Assembly: GCF_932294415.1 (NCBI RefSeq)
Contig: NC_065542.1
Location: 2,807,501 to 2,871,500 of the forward strand
Reading direction: 5' to 3'
Source of the DNA: Quercus robur
Taxonomy: Eukaryota > Streptophyta > Magnoliopsida > Fagales > Fagaceae
Length of the DNA: 64,000 nt
This document shows positions 35,398 to 46,973 of the stretch, piece after piece. A program made the position numbers and the translations under genes. The notes beneath the pieces are model-generated. The model was not told where the DNA came from. It worked only from the letters and a program-made list of their open reading frames with translations, and did no database searches. Numbering within the stretch: the first letter of the stretch is position 1; every line of letters begins with the position of its first letter.

Positions 35398-37506
35398 TTA
35401 TGATGAGGAAGAACTCATCTGTACAAATCTTTGAGCTTCCTCAATGCGACCAAAACGGTTGAGAAGTCCAATGATTATAGAGTAATGATCTTCAGATGCC
35501 TTTATTTTATATCTATGACGCATTATATTAAATATCCTGCAAGCATCATCCACAAATCCAGCATGATCACAAATAGATAGAACCACTTTGAAAGTGAAAT
35601 GGTTTGGAGTAAAACCACCCGATCTCATCTGATCAAACTGAGCAATTGCATCTTGACACTGGTTATTATATCCATATGCCTCAATAATTGCGGTCCATGT
35701 CATTACTCCCTTAATGGGGATTGCATCAAAAACTGACTTTGCATGACCAATTGCTCCACAACTCCCATACAACTTCACAACTGCAGCAGAGACAAAATGG
35801 GTACACTCAAAATTCTTCTTCAAGACTTGTCCATGCACCTCCTTCCCAAGCTTCAAACTTTTTAGTTCACCACAAACACTCAATATCCTAGCTATCGTAA
35901 CTGAATCTGGCCTGTGTTTTGACAACTGCATTGACCTAAACACACCAAGTGCTTCATTTAGATGCCCATGTTCTACATATGAATCAATCATGGCTGTCCA
36001 CAAGATCACATTCCTCTGTTCCATACCATCAAACAATTTTAAAGAATACTTCAACAGGCCACACTTTGAGTACATTATTATCAAAGAGGAAACAATAGAT
36101 ACATTAGGTAGGAACCAATTCTTCAAAGCATAAGCATGAATCTCCTTCCCTTGAGTCAGAGCCCTCAACTCTGCACAAACTGGAAGAACAGTGGCAACTG
36201 TGACAATATCAGGCCTAAACCCTTCCTGCTGCATCCAAATTATTGATCTCAAAGCCTGCTCAAGCCTCCCATTTGAGGCATAACCTGACATCAAAGCAGT
36301 CCAACAAATAGTATTCCTCTCCATTGATGCATAAAACACCTGCCTCCCTGATCCCATGTCCCCACACTTACAATACATGTCAATCAAGGCAGACTGAATG
36401 AAAATCTGCCTCGAGTAACTCTTCGTTTTCAACACATAAGCATGAACTTCTCGGCCTAATTTATGTGCCCAAACTTCTCCAATAACAGGAAGTATTGTAG
36501 TCAGTATAACCGAGTTTGGCCTTATCCCTTCTTCTACCATTCTCCTCACATACTCCAAAGCTTCCTTTTGCAACCTATTGTGTGCAAAACCCGCAATCAT
36601 CGCTCCCCACACCACAACATCCCTCTCACCAATCTCTTCAAAAACACGACGCGCAAGCTTAATCTTTCCACATTTAAAGTACATATCAACCAAACTCGTC
36701 CCAAGAATTGAACTATCAAAAAAACCATTCTTTATCAAAAGGGCATGAGTCTTTAAACCTTGCCAAAGCGCAGATGCACCGGCGAAACTCTTGATGACAT
36801 TAGAAAAAGAATAAACATTCAATCCGACCCCTAATTCCCTCATTTCAGTATAAGTCGAAAGCACATCACGATATCGCCGCCTACCCGATATCACACTCCC
36901 TCTAAGCAAGGCATTCCACGAATACACATTCCTACTAGAACATTCATCAAACAATTGGTGTGCATCTTCAATCGACCCACAAGCAGTGTACATATTCACA
37001 AGTTTTGTACGTAAAAACTCGTTATTTTCAAGCCCGTTAATCCTTATATGAGTGTGAACTTGTTTCCCTTCGGTTAAGGATTTGGTTCGAACACAAGCAG
37101 TAATAAGAGAAGAAAAAGTGGTGGGGTTAACAGGTATACCTTGTTGGTCCAAGTAGTCCAATATGGCAAATGCTTGTTTGAGCTTGTTTTCCTTAGCAAA
37201 TCTTTGGATGTCTTTGTAAATGGCATATGGGTTTTTGGTGTGGAGTGGTAAAGATTCTGGGAATGCATCTTTTTGTGAAAATGGTGGTGGCTTTTTGGAT
37301 GGAAATTTTGATGTTTTTTTGCGTTGTTGTTGGTGGGTGTTTGATGGTGGTGGTTTTGGGTTATGGGTTTGGATTGGTACAGGGGATTTTGTTGAGGCTT
37401 TGGTTTTGAAGAAGTGGGAGTTTCTGTTGTGGGTGTAGTTAGTGAAGGGATTTGGGTGGAGATGTAGAGTCCATGGAAGTGTAACTTCCATGGGTTTGGG
37501 GTGCAC
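35398..37506 (-). CDS. PPR protein, PLS type, ortholog of Arabidopsis At1g71460 (predicted plastid)
   Basis: 702 residues, one exon. The first ~80 residues are rich in Ser, Thr, Lys, Pro and His and poor in acid, fitting an organelle transit peptide. From about residue 105 pentatricopeptide repeats of P, L and S type follow to the end, for example NVYSWNALLRGSVISG, DVVVWGAMIAGFAHN, NTICWTALMSGYASNG and NVILWTAMIDSYVEHG. No E, E+ or DYW editing domain follows; the protein stops soon after the last repeats in MSSSSS. From memory the Arabidopsis protein At1g71460 (plastid-annotated) aligns end to end, including AFPESLPLHTKNPY and the GLKTHAL region. PPR proteins bind organellar RNA in a sequence-specific way; the target is unknown. 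The start could be Met6 (MEVTLPW), as the Arabidopsis protein begins MEV. Confidence 0.95.
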   Translation of the reverse strand: MHPKPMEVTLPWTLHLHPNPFTNYTHNRNSHFFKTKASTKSPVPIQTHNPKPPPSNTHQQQRKKTSKFPSKKPPPFSQKDAFPESLPLHTKNPYAIYKDIQRFAKENKLKQAFAILDYLDQQGIPVNPTTFSSLITACVRTKSLTEGKQVHTHIRINGLENNEFLRTKLVNMYTACGSIEDAHQLFDECSSRNVYSWNALLRGSVISGRRRYRDVLSTYTEMRELGVGLNVYSFSNVIKSFAGASALWQGLKTHALLIKNGFFDSSILGTSLVDMYFKCGKIKLARRVFEEIGERDVVVWGAMIAGFAHNRLQKEALEYVRRMVEEGIRPNSVILTTILPVIGEVWAHKLGREVHAYVLKTKSYSRQIFIQSALIDMYCKCGDMGSGRQVFYASMERNTICWTALMSGYASNGRLEQALRSIIWMQQEGFRPDIVTVATVLPVCAELRALTQGKEIHAYALKNWFLPNVSIVSSLIIMYSKCGLLKYSLKLFDGMEQRNVILWTAMIDSYVEHGHLNEALGVFRSMQLSKHRPDSVTIARILSVCGELKSLKLGKEVHGQVLKKNFECTHFVSAAVVKLYGSCGAIGHAKSVFDAIPIKGVMTWTAIIEAYGYNNQCQDAIAQFDQMRSGGFTPNHFTFKVVLSICDHAGFVDDACRIFNIMRHRYKIKASEDHYSIIIGLLNRFGRIEEAQRFVQMSSSSS

Positions 37507-38515
37507 AAAAACACACAGTTTGTTTGGCTTGGACTAGACAGAAAGAATTGGGTTTGGTTGCTTGTTTCTTTATCTAGTTCAGCACTCGCCTTAAGTGGCT
37601 AAAGGTGCTTCAAGCCAAATATTTTATTTGGATATAGTTTTTACTTTTCAACGAATAAAATCCTAGTTTTTAAACTAAATTAATAAAGCTTTGGATTTTG
37701 TCGATTCCAAAGTGAAAGACCTCATGAGTAAAATTCAAGAGCTCTAAGGTGAAGAATTGATTTGAAAAACTGAAATTGTGCGAATTTGTGGCTTACAGAA
37801 GGTGATAAGAATTCTAAAACATCTATGCAATCATTTAGAAGAATGAATGAATTTTATAGAAGCTTTTTAAAGATGATAATGGGGCTTGACTATGGGAGAG
37901 AATGGAATTTGGGCAGTTTTTTTTTTTTTTTTTAATCACTTTCAAGGTTTATTTAGCTCTGCTTGTTGCCATGAAATCATAACTTTAAATCTTATCAAAA
38001 TTTTAATTGTATAAAAAATTTCACAATTTGATAACGACAAATTCTTATGTATATAAGATAGGATTCTGAGATTAGTCCCTTCTTACCTAGTAAGATAAAC
38101 TTGTCACACGTATGGACCTATGTTCTCAAGTGCTATTAGTGACTCAAACTCAAGCCTTTGTAACGAGGAGAATAAAGGTCAACCATTAAACAAACACTTA
38201 AGATTTATAAATTGTGATTGATTTACAATAAAAATGATATGTAAAAATTGATGATACACTAATTATAAATTTATAATATGCTCAACTCAACAAATTATGA
38301 AAAATTTATGAGATTTGTTGTTTATAACCTTGAAAATTAAAAGCTTTAAAAAGTAAGTGGACAATGTTTCACTCACTTAATCTTCCACACGAATATACCA
38401 AATCAAATCCAAGACTATGTTCCCCAATAATCTAGGCAGGTAGTATATGTGTCTGGCTGAGAAGTGTCAGAAGTGCTTAAACTTAAAGCCTTAAACAACA
38501 AACCCCACCAAAACA
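37507..38515. other. divergent intergenic region between the PPR and NTF2-like genes
   Basis: The two genes diverge from here, so both promoters should lie in this 1 kb. It also holds a LINE scrap (next entry) and a T-run at 37919-37934. Pyrimidine-rich sequence just before 38516 suits a leader; I see no convincing TATA box for either gene. Confidence 0.55.
37700..37915 (+). mobile_element. degenerate L1 LINE scrap
   Basis: One frame reads NCANLWLTEGDKNSKTSMQS then RRMNEF, which resembles the plant L1 linker phrase WLKEGDKNTKFFH...RRRxN between endonuclease and RT. Short and broken, with no ends visible. Confidence 0.45.
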
Positions 38516-41500
38516 ATGCTTTCTCTCATTTCTCCTTCACCTCCTCTCCTTCACTTCACCACTAACAAAGCCACTCTTCAAAATTTCATCATTCCAAGTA
38601 CTTCTTCTAACACAAGAGGCAGTAGAGGAAGATGGGTACCACGAACTGTTACAAGAGTCTCATCCTCAGATGAAACAAAGGTTGCTATTGCATCAATCCC
38701 AACAACAACAACAACGAAGGTAAATGTTGTTGATGATGCCGAGGATGTTGTTGTAGAATCTGCCGAGGAAGTTGTGAGAAAATTCTATGATGGAATCAAT
38801 GGCCGCGACTTGGCCTCCGTGGAGGACCTCATTGCCAGTAACTGCGTGTACGAGGACCTTATCTTTGCAACTCCTTTTGTTGGTCGCAAGGTACACCACA
38901 TTTCTCAACCTATTTTTCTTCAAATGTCACACACACTGCCACACATGCGTATGTATAATTGTATATGGATATTTTACGTTAGTATATGTACACGTATAGG
39001 CAAAACTTAGATACAATACAATGACTATTATACTCTCAGCAAAAATGATACAATAAAATTCTTTAGGTGCTGTATTGCTTAAAGTAGTACAAATAGTAAA
39101 TATGTGATTTATTGATCAAAACAATCAAATGGTTAAATTTAATTGAAAAACTCAAGGTAAGCTACTAGGAAATTGTATCTAAAATTTGCCGAAATCTCCC
39201 TTTTTGTTAATGGATCCACCCTCTTCCCCTTAAATTGTAATTCATGATTTTGAACATTTAATCTTTTCTTAATCCATATTTTTAGGATACTCAGTTAACA
39301 AAACCTTGTCTTTAAACAATTGAAAAGGCTGTATGTAATTCTCGTAAAAAAGTTGTATCTAGTCAAAAAAAGTCAAAAAAACTGAGGACAAGTGTAACCA
39401 AACGAGCATACATATATGAAGAAAAATGATTTTAAGTATTAAATCATGTTAGAACAAAATGTATATTGGTATGGTGTTTTATGATCAGGGGAAAATCAGG
39501 CCAAACCTTAGTCCACCCCAACTTGGACTTCAACTTGGTGTCCAAAATATAATAATTTAGACGGAATGTTTCCAGGTCTAAAGTCATCACTTTAGTTTTG
39601 AGTATTGATTCTCCACTCTCTGTTTTTTTTTTTGAGTCATGTTGATTGTCCTATTGTGAAAGATGGATCTATCCCAATTCTAATATGATTAGGAGCTATT
39701 AGGATAAGCAAACTGAACACTAACTGGTCCATGATAATTGAGTCACATATCCTTTTCTAGTCCTTTATGGTAAAATGCGCCTATTTTTTCCAAGAAAGAA
39801 TGAACAATATAATTCAAGAATTCTTCCTAGTTCCTATCATACTGATAATGCTTTCTTTGACTTTTGCTTCTATATATCCAAAATACCAATCCTACATTTT
39901 GTTCTCCAATATCCTAAATAGGCAGTTTCTGTGTCTATTTGAGGTACTTAAATTCGCCATATCTATCAACCATGCAGATGAACCTGCTTCATCTCGTATA
40001 TCTTCTATAACAAAGCCACTCCCAGTTTCATTACTCCTTGTAGTACTTCTCCTAACACAAGAAGTAGAAGAAGGAGGGTGTCACTGACTTTTAATAGGGT
40101 CTCATCACCAAGAACAATAACTACAACACATGGTGATGATGATGAGGATGTCATACAGTCTGCTGCATATATTGTGAGGAACTTCTACAAGGGAATCAAT
40201 GTCCACGATTTGGTCTCCGTGGAAGAACTCATTGCAGGCAACTGTGTGAATGATGTATAGAGAGAAAGAAGTAAGATAATTAACATGGTTTGGCCTAATG
40301 GTTCATCTCCACAGCCGAATGTAAGCAGCTATACTGAATATGTGTTACAATGGATCTAATGTACATTAACTTTAGTATGGTAACACTAAAGACATGGTAG
40401 CCCTTGGTATACAAAATTATGGTAGTCCATGGTATTCTAGAAAACCACGATCTATGATAATATCCTCATGTATAATTTAAATATTTTAGAATTCATGACT
40501 TTCAATGAAGTATAAGAATGTCTTTCAGGAGCTTATTAAACTGACATTCTCATATTGTTTCATCACTCCCTTTATTTTTTTTATAATATAGATTCATGTG
40601 ACTTTAGCACCCTTTGAATTTCATGAAGTGGATTTGAGTTTGTTGATAAGGAAGCATATTAAAAGTCAATGATGTCTCTGAGAATTACTAGTGTTTGTTC
40701 ACATGGTGGAGGGGAATAAAGTAACAGCAGGGAAGATGTTTTCTTCAATAGATTTTGTTTGGTGGTAACAGTTAATGAGATAGGGCAAAAGAGAAACACC
40801 TCCTCTCTCCTGGGTTTCTTATTGCAGGATTTTAAATTGGACATTTTTCAAAGGAATCACTCATAAAAATTTCTAATCTGATTTATCAACCTAAAGATAC
40901 AATCTTTAGACCAATTTGAATCATTGAAAACCTCAGCAACTTGATACAGCATGAATATGACTATATGAAAAAAAAAAAAAAAAAAAAAAAAAAAAGTGGT
41001 AAAAACATCCCTCTGTTTCATTTATGTATCTCTTCCCTTCTCTAAACATAGTTTGATTCAATATGTAGGAAATCCTGCAGTTCTTCAAAAAATTCACTGA
41101 TTCCACCTCCATAGACCTCCAATTTGTTATTGATGATTTGTCTACTGAGGATTCCTCAGCAGTTGGAGTGACATGGCATTTAGGTATGTTGAAAAATATC
41201 CTATGCTTTTTACCTTCTTTCATCCCAGTAAGTATCAGTTACCTCTTTAGATTTTTTTTTATTTTCAACCTGATTAATGTGGGAAATAACTTCAGATTGG
41301 AGGAAGAGGCCTTTTCCTTTTAGCAAAGGATGCAGCTTTTATCGATTGGAGGTCGTGAATAAAAAGAGACAAATAATGTAAGTGATATTTTAATGTTGAG
41401 TATGTAGTACACTATATACTATCTGCAATGGATTATCTAACCCTAGTTGAAAGAATCTGCCTTAAGAGAATTTCGTTAACCCTTAAATAAGGGTATTGTT

Positions 41501-44034
41501 TGCAATCACAATTTTGGTTCCACAAAAAGAAAATAATTTGAATTCTGGGTTGAAACATAATTGATTGTGAGAGTCCAATGTTTCTTCACTTTGTATATAT
41601 CTTTGAGATGATGCAAATGGGAGCTATCAAAACATCAAAACTTGCTTAATCCTGATGTAAATACAAATAAATTTTCAATTTAAGAATAAAAGAACTTGCA
41701 TCATGTGCTAGCAGCCTAGTGCCTGACCTTACAAGTTGGCATGTTTAATCTCAGTCCAAAAGGTAATACTTGTCCTATAATTTATTTATTTTTATCTAAA
41801 TTAGATAAAAATTCCATTCCACCCTGATTTCTTTATTTGGATGTGGTAATCATTAGATTACTTGGCTAATTCTTTTTGAAAACCCAATTGAACATATTTT
41901 TATAACTACCATTTCAACATGATAGATTCTTTATATTCATGATGATTGTACTATTAGTTTTGGACAAATTTGCAGAATATGGCATTGAGTTAACCTACCT
42001 GAGAAATAATGATTGGACAACCTCAGACTAGAGGTTCTGCTTTAACCTCACCAGCTCCAACCTAGCAAAAGGAGCACCTTCTCACCCTTAGCCAACATAG
42101 GGTCCATTGCTCATGTCCTTTTTGGTATAACTTTAGTATGTTGGACTCCATGGTGCCACCAAATCAATGATAAGAATCTCCATTATGTTAAGCCTTGCTG
42201 CTCCTGTTCCTTCCTGAAAGGCCAAAGATTTTAAAGAGAAGAAACCCTTGAAATGCAATACCTTGTCATCCAAGATGCCAATCATACAATGAGGCCCTTT
42301 TCTTCAATACTTAAATAGTAAATTAAGATGATAACTTACATATTTATGGAGGGATTCAATACTCCCAAATAAAAGGGAGTTAGTCTATGGTCCATTCAGT
42401 AATAAATAAATAGGACTTTCTATTGGGAAAAATCACTGATTAACCACAACTGCTTAAAGTTAAACGGTGTATGCCTTAAGATATGTTTTTTAATTATAGA
42501 CAAAGTTTAGTTACAAAATTGGTTGTAACTTTAGGCTACAATTTTACTCAATATCTTTTTATTGAGGGTGAATTTTGACAAGTCCACCATTGGATTATAT
42601 CTTCTTCTTATATTCTCCATGCTTGCAAAATTTCTTAAAAATTAAAGATCTCAATAAATTATTTAAATTGCAAGTTTTTGTAATTTAAAATTATGCATAA
42701 AATATAAGCTTATAGATCATATAATAAATAATATCCAATTGACACAAAATTTGACATGTATATTAAAAGCGTAAAAAACATACAATTCAACGGTTATATT
42801 TTCAAAATATGTAGTAATGTTTATTTTATTAAGGTTGTAACCTTAGGCTACAACTAATTTTATAGCTAAACTTTGTCCTTTAATCATATTGTACAACTGG
42901 TTATTTTAATCATATAGTCTCTCTTGGCCATTTGAAGCCATGCTTTACATACTTCTTACCCGATATGGTCTTGCTGTGATTTTCCACTTTAATTTCAAGG
43001 GTGCAAATCTTTCATTTGAATGAGAAATTGAAAACAGGATCAGGTTAGCTCTGCCAGCCCACTGACAATTCCCTCTTGTTGTTCCTTCATTAATCATTAC
43101 TTTAGACTTTTAGTGCTTACCATGAGGAAGCAAAATGTAAAGGATAGACAATAAGAGGTAGATTTATGGTTAATTACGAAGATTATATCCCGATTTTTTG
43201 TTGGTAATATAAAATTCTCCAACAAACTGCTTATTATATATGGAGCAATTCTCTACTAGGAAACTTGTTTCAATCAGAAACTGCTAACGTACTCTATAAA
43301 ACCTCATCTAAAAGAATTCGTGTTTATTTAGTTCATAAGATGCTTATAACATATTTGCACCATGCACTGCAAAGATTGCATAGATTGTGTTGGGAGACTA
43401 ATCTTGCTTTTTTCAAAATACAGTTATGGACGAGATGTTGTAGAACCTGCAATCAAACCTGGGGAAGCAGCTTTGGTATGTAAATTAGCCATCACACACA
43501 TTTTTTGCCCTTTAGATGTCAGGAAATAATACACATGTCCAGAGATAGACTGGAAAACAAGGAAAAAAATTAGAAGAGAGATAAAAATAAAATGTCAGAA
43601 TACTACTCTGTCTTGGTGCACACGCATGCGTGAATGCTTTCCTTCATATCCTCATATTACCCCTAAAATCTAAAAATTATTTTGGTTGAACTTGAGTATG
43701 CATTGGTCTGTTTCAGCCCTTGCTTAAATCCACTAAGTTGGTGTTGAGATTGCATGAATTTGGAAAGAAACTTATTGTATCTCACCTCTGATACACTAAT
43801 TTTTTTCCCTGATAACCCATATATTTCAATTTTCTGATGGTCTTCCTAGGAACCAATTGATAAAAAAAATAAATTTTGCATTGATGGATAAAAATTTAAA
43901 ATTGTATTGATTCAGTTATTATGCTTATGCATACATTTTGTCCTTCTAATCAAATTACTGTATGTGTGCAGGTGATTATCAGAGGTGTAACTTGGCTTCT
44001 GCAGCAATTTCCTCAGCTGGCAGACCGGCTATGA
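38516..44034 (+). CDS. NTF2/SnoaL-like fold protein, ortholog of Arabidopsis At1g71480 (predicted plastid)
   Basis: Five exons: 38516-38890, 41069-41183, 41296-41377, 43424-43475, 43972-44034. All introns are GT-AG and the phases agree, giving 228 residues. Residues 1 to about 60 are Ser/Thr/Arg-rich and look like a chloroplast transit peptide. The fold then starts: VVRKFYDGINGRDLASVEDL, continues with EILQFFKKF and DLSTEDSSAVGVTWHL, then FPFSKGCSFYRLEVVN, IIYGRDVVEPAIKPGEAAL, and ends GVTWLLQQFPQLADRL. This is the small cone-shaped NTF2-like/SnoaL fold. The family binds small ligands or acts as a cyclase or isomerase; no catalytic assignment is possible here. Intron 1 is over 2 kb and contains a decayed copy of exon 1. 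Identification as At1g71480-like is from memory and is supported by the flanking PPR genes. Confidence 0.9.
39950..40260 (+). pseudogene. decayed duplicate of exon 1 in intron 1 of the NTF2-like gene
   Basis: The stretch reads DVIQSAAYIVRNFYKGINVH then DLVSVEELIAGNCVND, close to exon 1 of the host gene (AEEVVRKFYDGINGRDLASVEDLIASNCVYED). Upstream, phrases such as ACAAAGCCACTC and CTAACACAAGA match the transit-peptide part, with small losses that break the frame there. The copy lacks the last 12 codons of exon 1 and instead runs into GATGTATAG. It is on the same strand, so it is a tandem partial duplication. Confidence 0.85.
42499..42878. mobile_element. Mutator-like MITE, about 380 bp (copy 1), in intron 3 of the NTF2-like gene
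   Basis: Long terminal inverted repeats: GACAAAGTTTAGTTACAAAA at the left and GGACAAAGTTTAGCTATAAA at the right (reverse complement). Both continue into GTTGTA...TAGGCTACAA-like sequence. Flanking TTTAATTATA/TTTAATCATA (42489-42498 and 42879-42888, one mismatch) fits a 9-10 bp target duplication. Non-coding. Confidence 0.75.
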
Positions 44035-46973
44035 TAGCAGCTATCAAGCAATTATTTTTTCATCTTTAATAGAAATGATTATAGGGTTATTTAAATTTGA
44101 TAAAAAGATTTAAATTTTAGGTTCAAATGTATAGTTAAATCTGCCCCCAACCACACTGTATTCTTTACTACGCTGTTAATTTAATATGCAACAACATATT
44201 TGGTGATCAGTTTCTTCAATTATATCATTACAGTAAAATATTTCTGGTGAGCTATGCACTTTGTGGTCACATGCTGTATTTTAAAGCCACAATGTTTTTC
44301 TTACATAGAACACATTAAACACCAAGAATAAGATCATAGCTAAATAACTTGATTAATGCCATTGGGCCTCTTCTGTGGGTTCAAAAACTTGGGGTCAAAT
44401 CCCCTACTTACATTCAGCAAAAATAAATAAACATGGATGCCATGGTAGAAGATGCCTGTAGAATAGAACATAGTGAAAACTTATAGTTTTTTTTTTTTTT
44501 TTCTTCATTTTTTCAAAATTTTATTTTAGTTTTAATAGTAGATAACAAGAGAAAATTTTAAAAAGATACAGACTCATCCATCAGTTTACAGAAGGACCTT
44601 AGAGCCATTGACAGTTCGACCAGCTCATGTTCATGTTGGCTTTTGAAGCTATTTTGGCCAAACCAGCTGCTTCATTTGTGCCATAAATCCATTTTGACTG
44701 AGAGTTAAAAGGTTCAAAATATCAAAAAGAATAGGATACACCTTACATGAATCTTCATTTATGCCAGATCAGGTTGCTCATGCAAGAGAAAGCCGAAATG
44801 ACCAAAAAAATCTCGCAGTAATAACTCTTTCTATAACGTCACATGAGCTATCTCACAGAGTTGTCATCAGCGCCATAGCCATGAATGGGCAAAGAGAAAG
44901 CTAAAATTACCACGATGCTCAAAGTCACAAAGAAGATTTTGGACAATTCCAAACTTCACCACTTTGATGATAACAAAATGACTTTCTCAAATTTTTTTTC
45001 CATTTAACTTTATTATTAGAAGAATTTTGTTAATTGACCAGCCGAGAAAGAAAGTGGAAAACTAGCATCTCGACTTTTTAAAACTCGAGTTCCAGACTTC
45101 TGACTTAACGATGTAGACGAAAATTCCACATGGAACTCGAGTCTCAGAGACTTGAGTTCCAGTGGATACTCGTACATTAAGACGAACAGATCCACGGAGA
45201 AAAAGAAAAAACAGAAGAAGAAAACACAAAGAAGAAGAACACCAGCACCAGATTGCGTCCAATCGGAGCTCCAGCGTTCTTGCTCTGTTCTTCGTCTATT
45301 CGTCCACCCAGTCGCCGAAGATCAGATCATCCACCCAGTCGTTGAAGATCAAATTGTCCACCAGCACCAGATCGCCCACCCAGATCGCTCTGTTCTTCTT
45401 CCTTCTTCTCCAACCAGATCGTCTTCTTCGGCGCTGCGTTCTTCAGGTTTTGTTTTTCTTCAAGTCCGACAAAAATCGAGTTTGTAAGACTCGGTTTTGG
45501 TTTTTAGAACTCAAGTCTTATAGACTCGAGATCTATGTGGCTAAATCGGCACACGGCAGCAGTAAAACTTGAGTTTGAAAGCGTCAATTTTCGTCATCGA
45601 TCTCAAGTTTTAGAAACTCGAGATGCTATTTTCCATAATCCTTTCAAACAATAGTTAACTTACTATATACAACCCCTTCACACTATTAGTCTGCAAATTC
45701 CCCCCGACTTTCTCATTGAGACTAACCAAAACCTTGGCTGAAAGTCTGAAACCAAAAGTTCATGACTAGAAATTCACTACTATTATGTTTGAAATGGCAA
45801 AGTGGATGATTTTGATCCAGAGGCATTCTTCTACATCCTTTTAAATTGAAACTCATTTTGCAAATTCTTCCTTTTGTTACAAAACACGAGAAGGTATTAT
45901 TATAAACTACATTTCTCTTCTCATCATTACCCTTCTAACCAATTTAGAACCTAGTTTTTCTGTTGGAAAATTCTTTAATGCGACCTATAAGACATAAATC
46001 CTGTCAAGCCAAAAATAAAATATTTTTCATTATAATGGGAGAGAAAAAAAAAAACAGTCAAAGTTTACATCAACCTTTACACATGGAAAAATTATTTCAA
46101 TTTCTTTGTTTGAAAGATGTTTATCAGAACAATACACTTGCATGGTGGAAAAAAAGGGGGAAAATGTGTACAAGGATTTAGTCAACTAGAGCCATTTGAT
46201 AGTTACTTCAAATGCTCTTATTTGAATTTAAGGGAGAATTGTACAGGATTTTTCACACACAGACAAGAATCTCTTCTATGTGTTAAAATGCTAATGATTG
46301 CATGAAGACATGCCAAAGGCATAAATTAGTCCAAATTAGTCAACTGATTCCTTTGCATTTAAGTGTGGGGGAAAAAAGGACAAGTATCATCAACATTTAA
46401 ATGATGACGTTTCAGTATTGATCACAAAAATTTATAATTTAGCTCAAAGAAGAAACATTTTTTTGGATAAGTGAAGTCTATACTCAAGTATGTTTTAAAA
46501 AATTACAATGAGAAATGTGAATCCTCCATTCAATACTGATACATTATGAATGTACCATCAGTTTGGTCACTAACAAAAAATGCTGCTGTATTAATTCAGA
46601 GATGCATACCTGTTTTCATTAATCAATTCTGCCCAAATAAGGGCAATGGAATTTGGTAAAATTGGAAACCATAAAAATACAGGCCGCTGAAGCAATGAAC
46701 TCAAAATCTGCTGCAAAATTAATATAGCAAACTAAAGAAGGTAGAAGTCACTCTCAAAGAGTGCCATGGGCAACCAAGGTCTCAAATTTTGAGCCCCAAT
46801 GTTTATGATTCCTGAGTTTAGCTGCTTTAGCATACATTCTCCTTGTAAACCCCTTCTACAAAGAATATCTTCACTTCAAATAAGTTCAACAATTGTGGTT
46901 CTTTCTGTACTTCTTTAAATGGCAATCTAAATCCATTTGAAACATGTTAGCAGTCCTTTGTTTAGTATAAATT
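44035..46973. other. intergenic region between the NTF2-like gene and the second PPR gene
   Basis: The genes are convergent, so this contains both 3' ends. Apart from the inverted-end element at 45055-45640 and a T-run near 44487-44502 I see no further gene. Short frames near 45963-46305 resemble nothing known. Confidence 0.55.
45055..45640. mobile_element. non-autonomous element with CTCGAG-rich inverted ends
   Basis: Left end GGAAAACTAGCATCTCGACT continues TTTTAAAACTCGAG. The right end, reverse-complemented, is GGAAAATAGCATCTCGAGTT then TCTAAAACTTGAG, so about 30 bases pair with few mismatches. ACTCGAGT-type palindromes recur through both arms. The middle (45230-45480) holds direct repeats of CCACCCAGTCG..GAAGATCA. 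Two overlapping plus-strand frames of 111 and 136 residues are low-complexity and unlikely to be genes. Target duplication not identified. Confidence 0.6.

Noticed and set aside
38516-44034. A single-exon reading of the NTF2-like gene ending at 39010
   Set aside because: The frame beyond 38890 is intron: a GT donor is present there and exons 2-5 complete the fold with agreeing phases.
45152-45572. Two overlapping plus-strand frames of 111 and 136 residues
   Set aside because: Low-complexity Arg/Lys/Ser sequence arising from direct repeats inside an inverted-end element; no domain recognisable.
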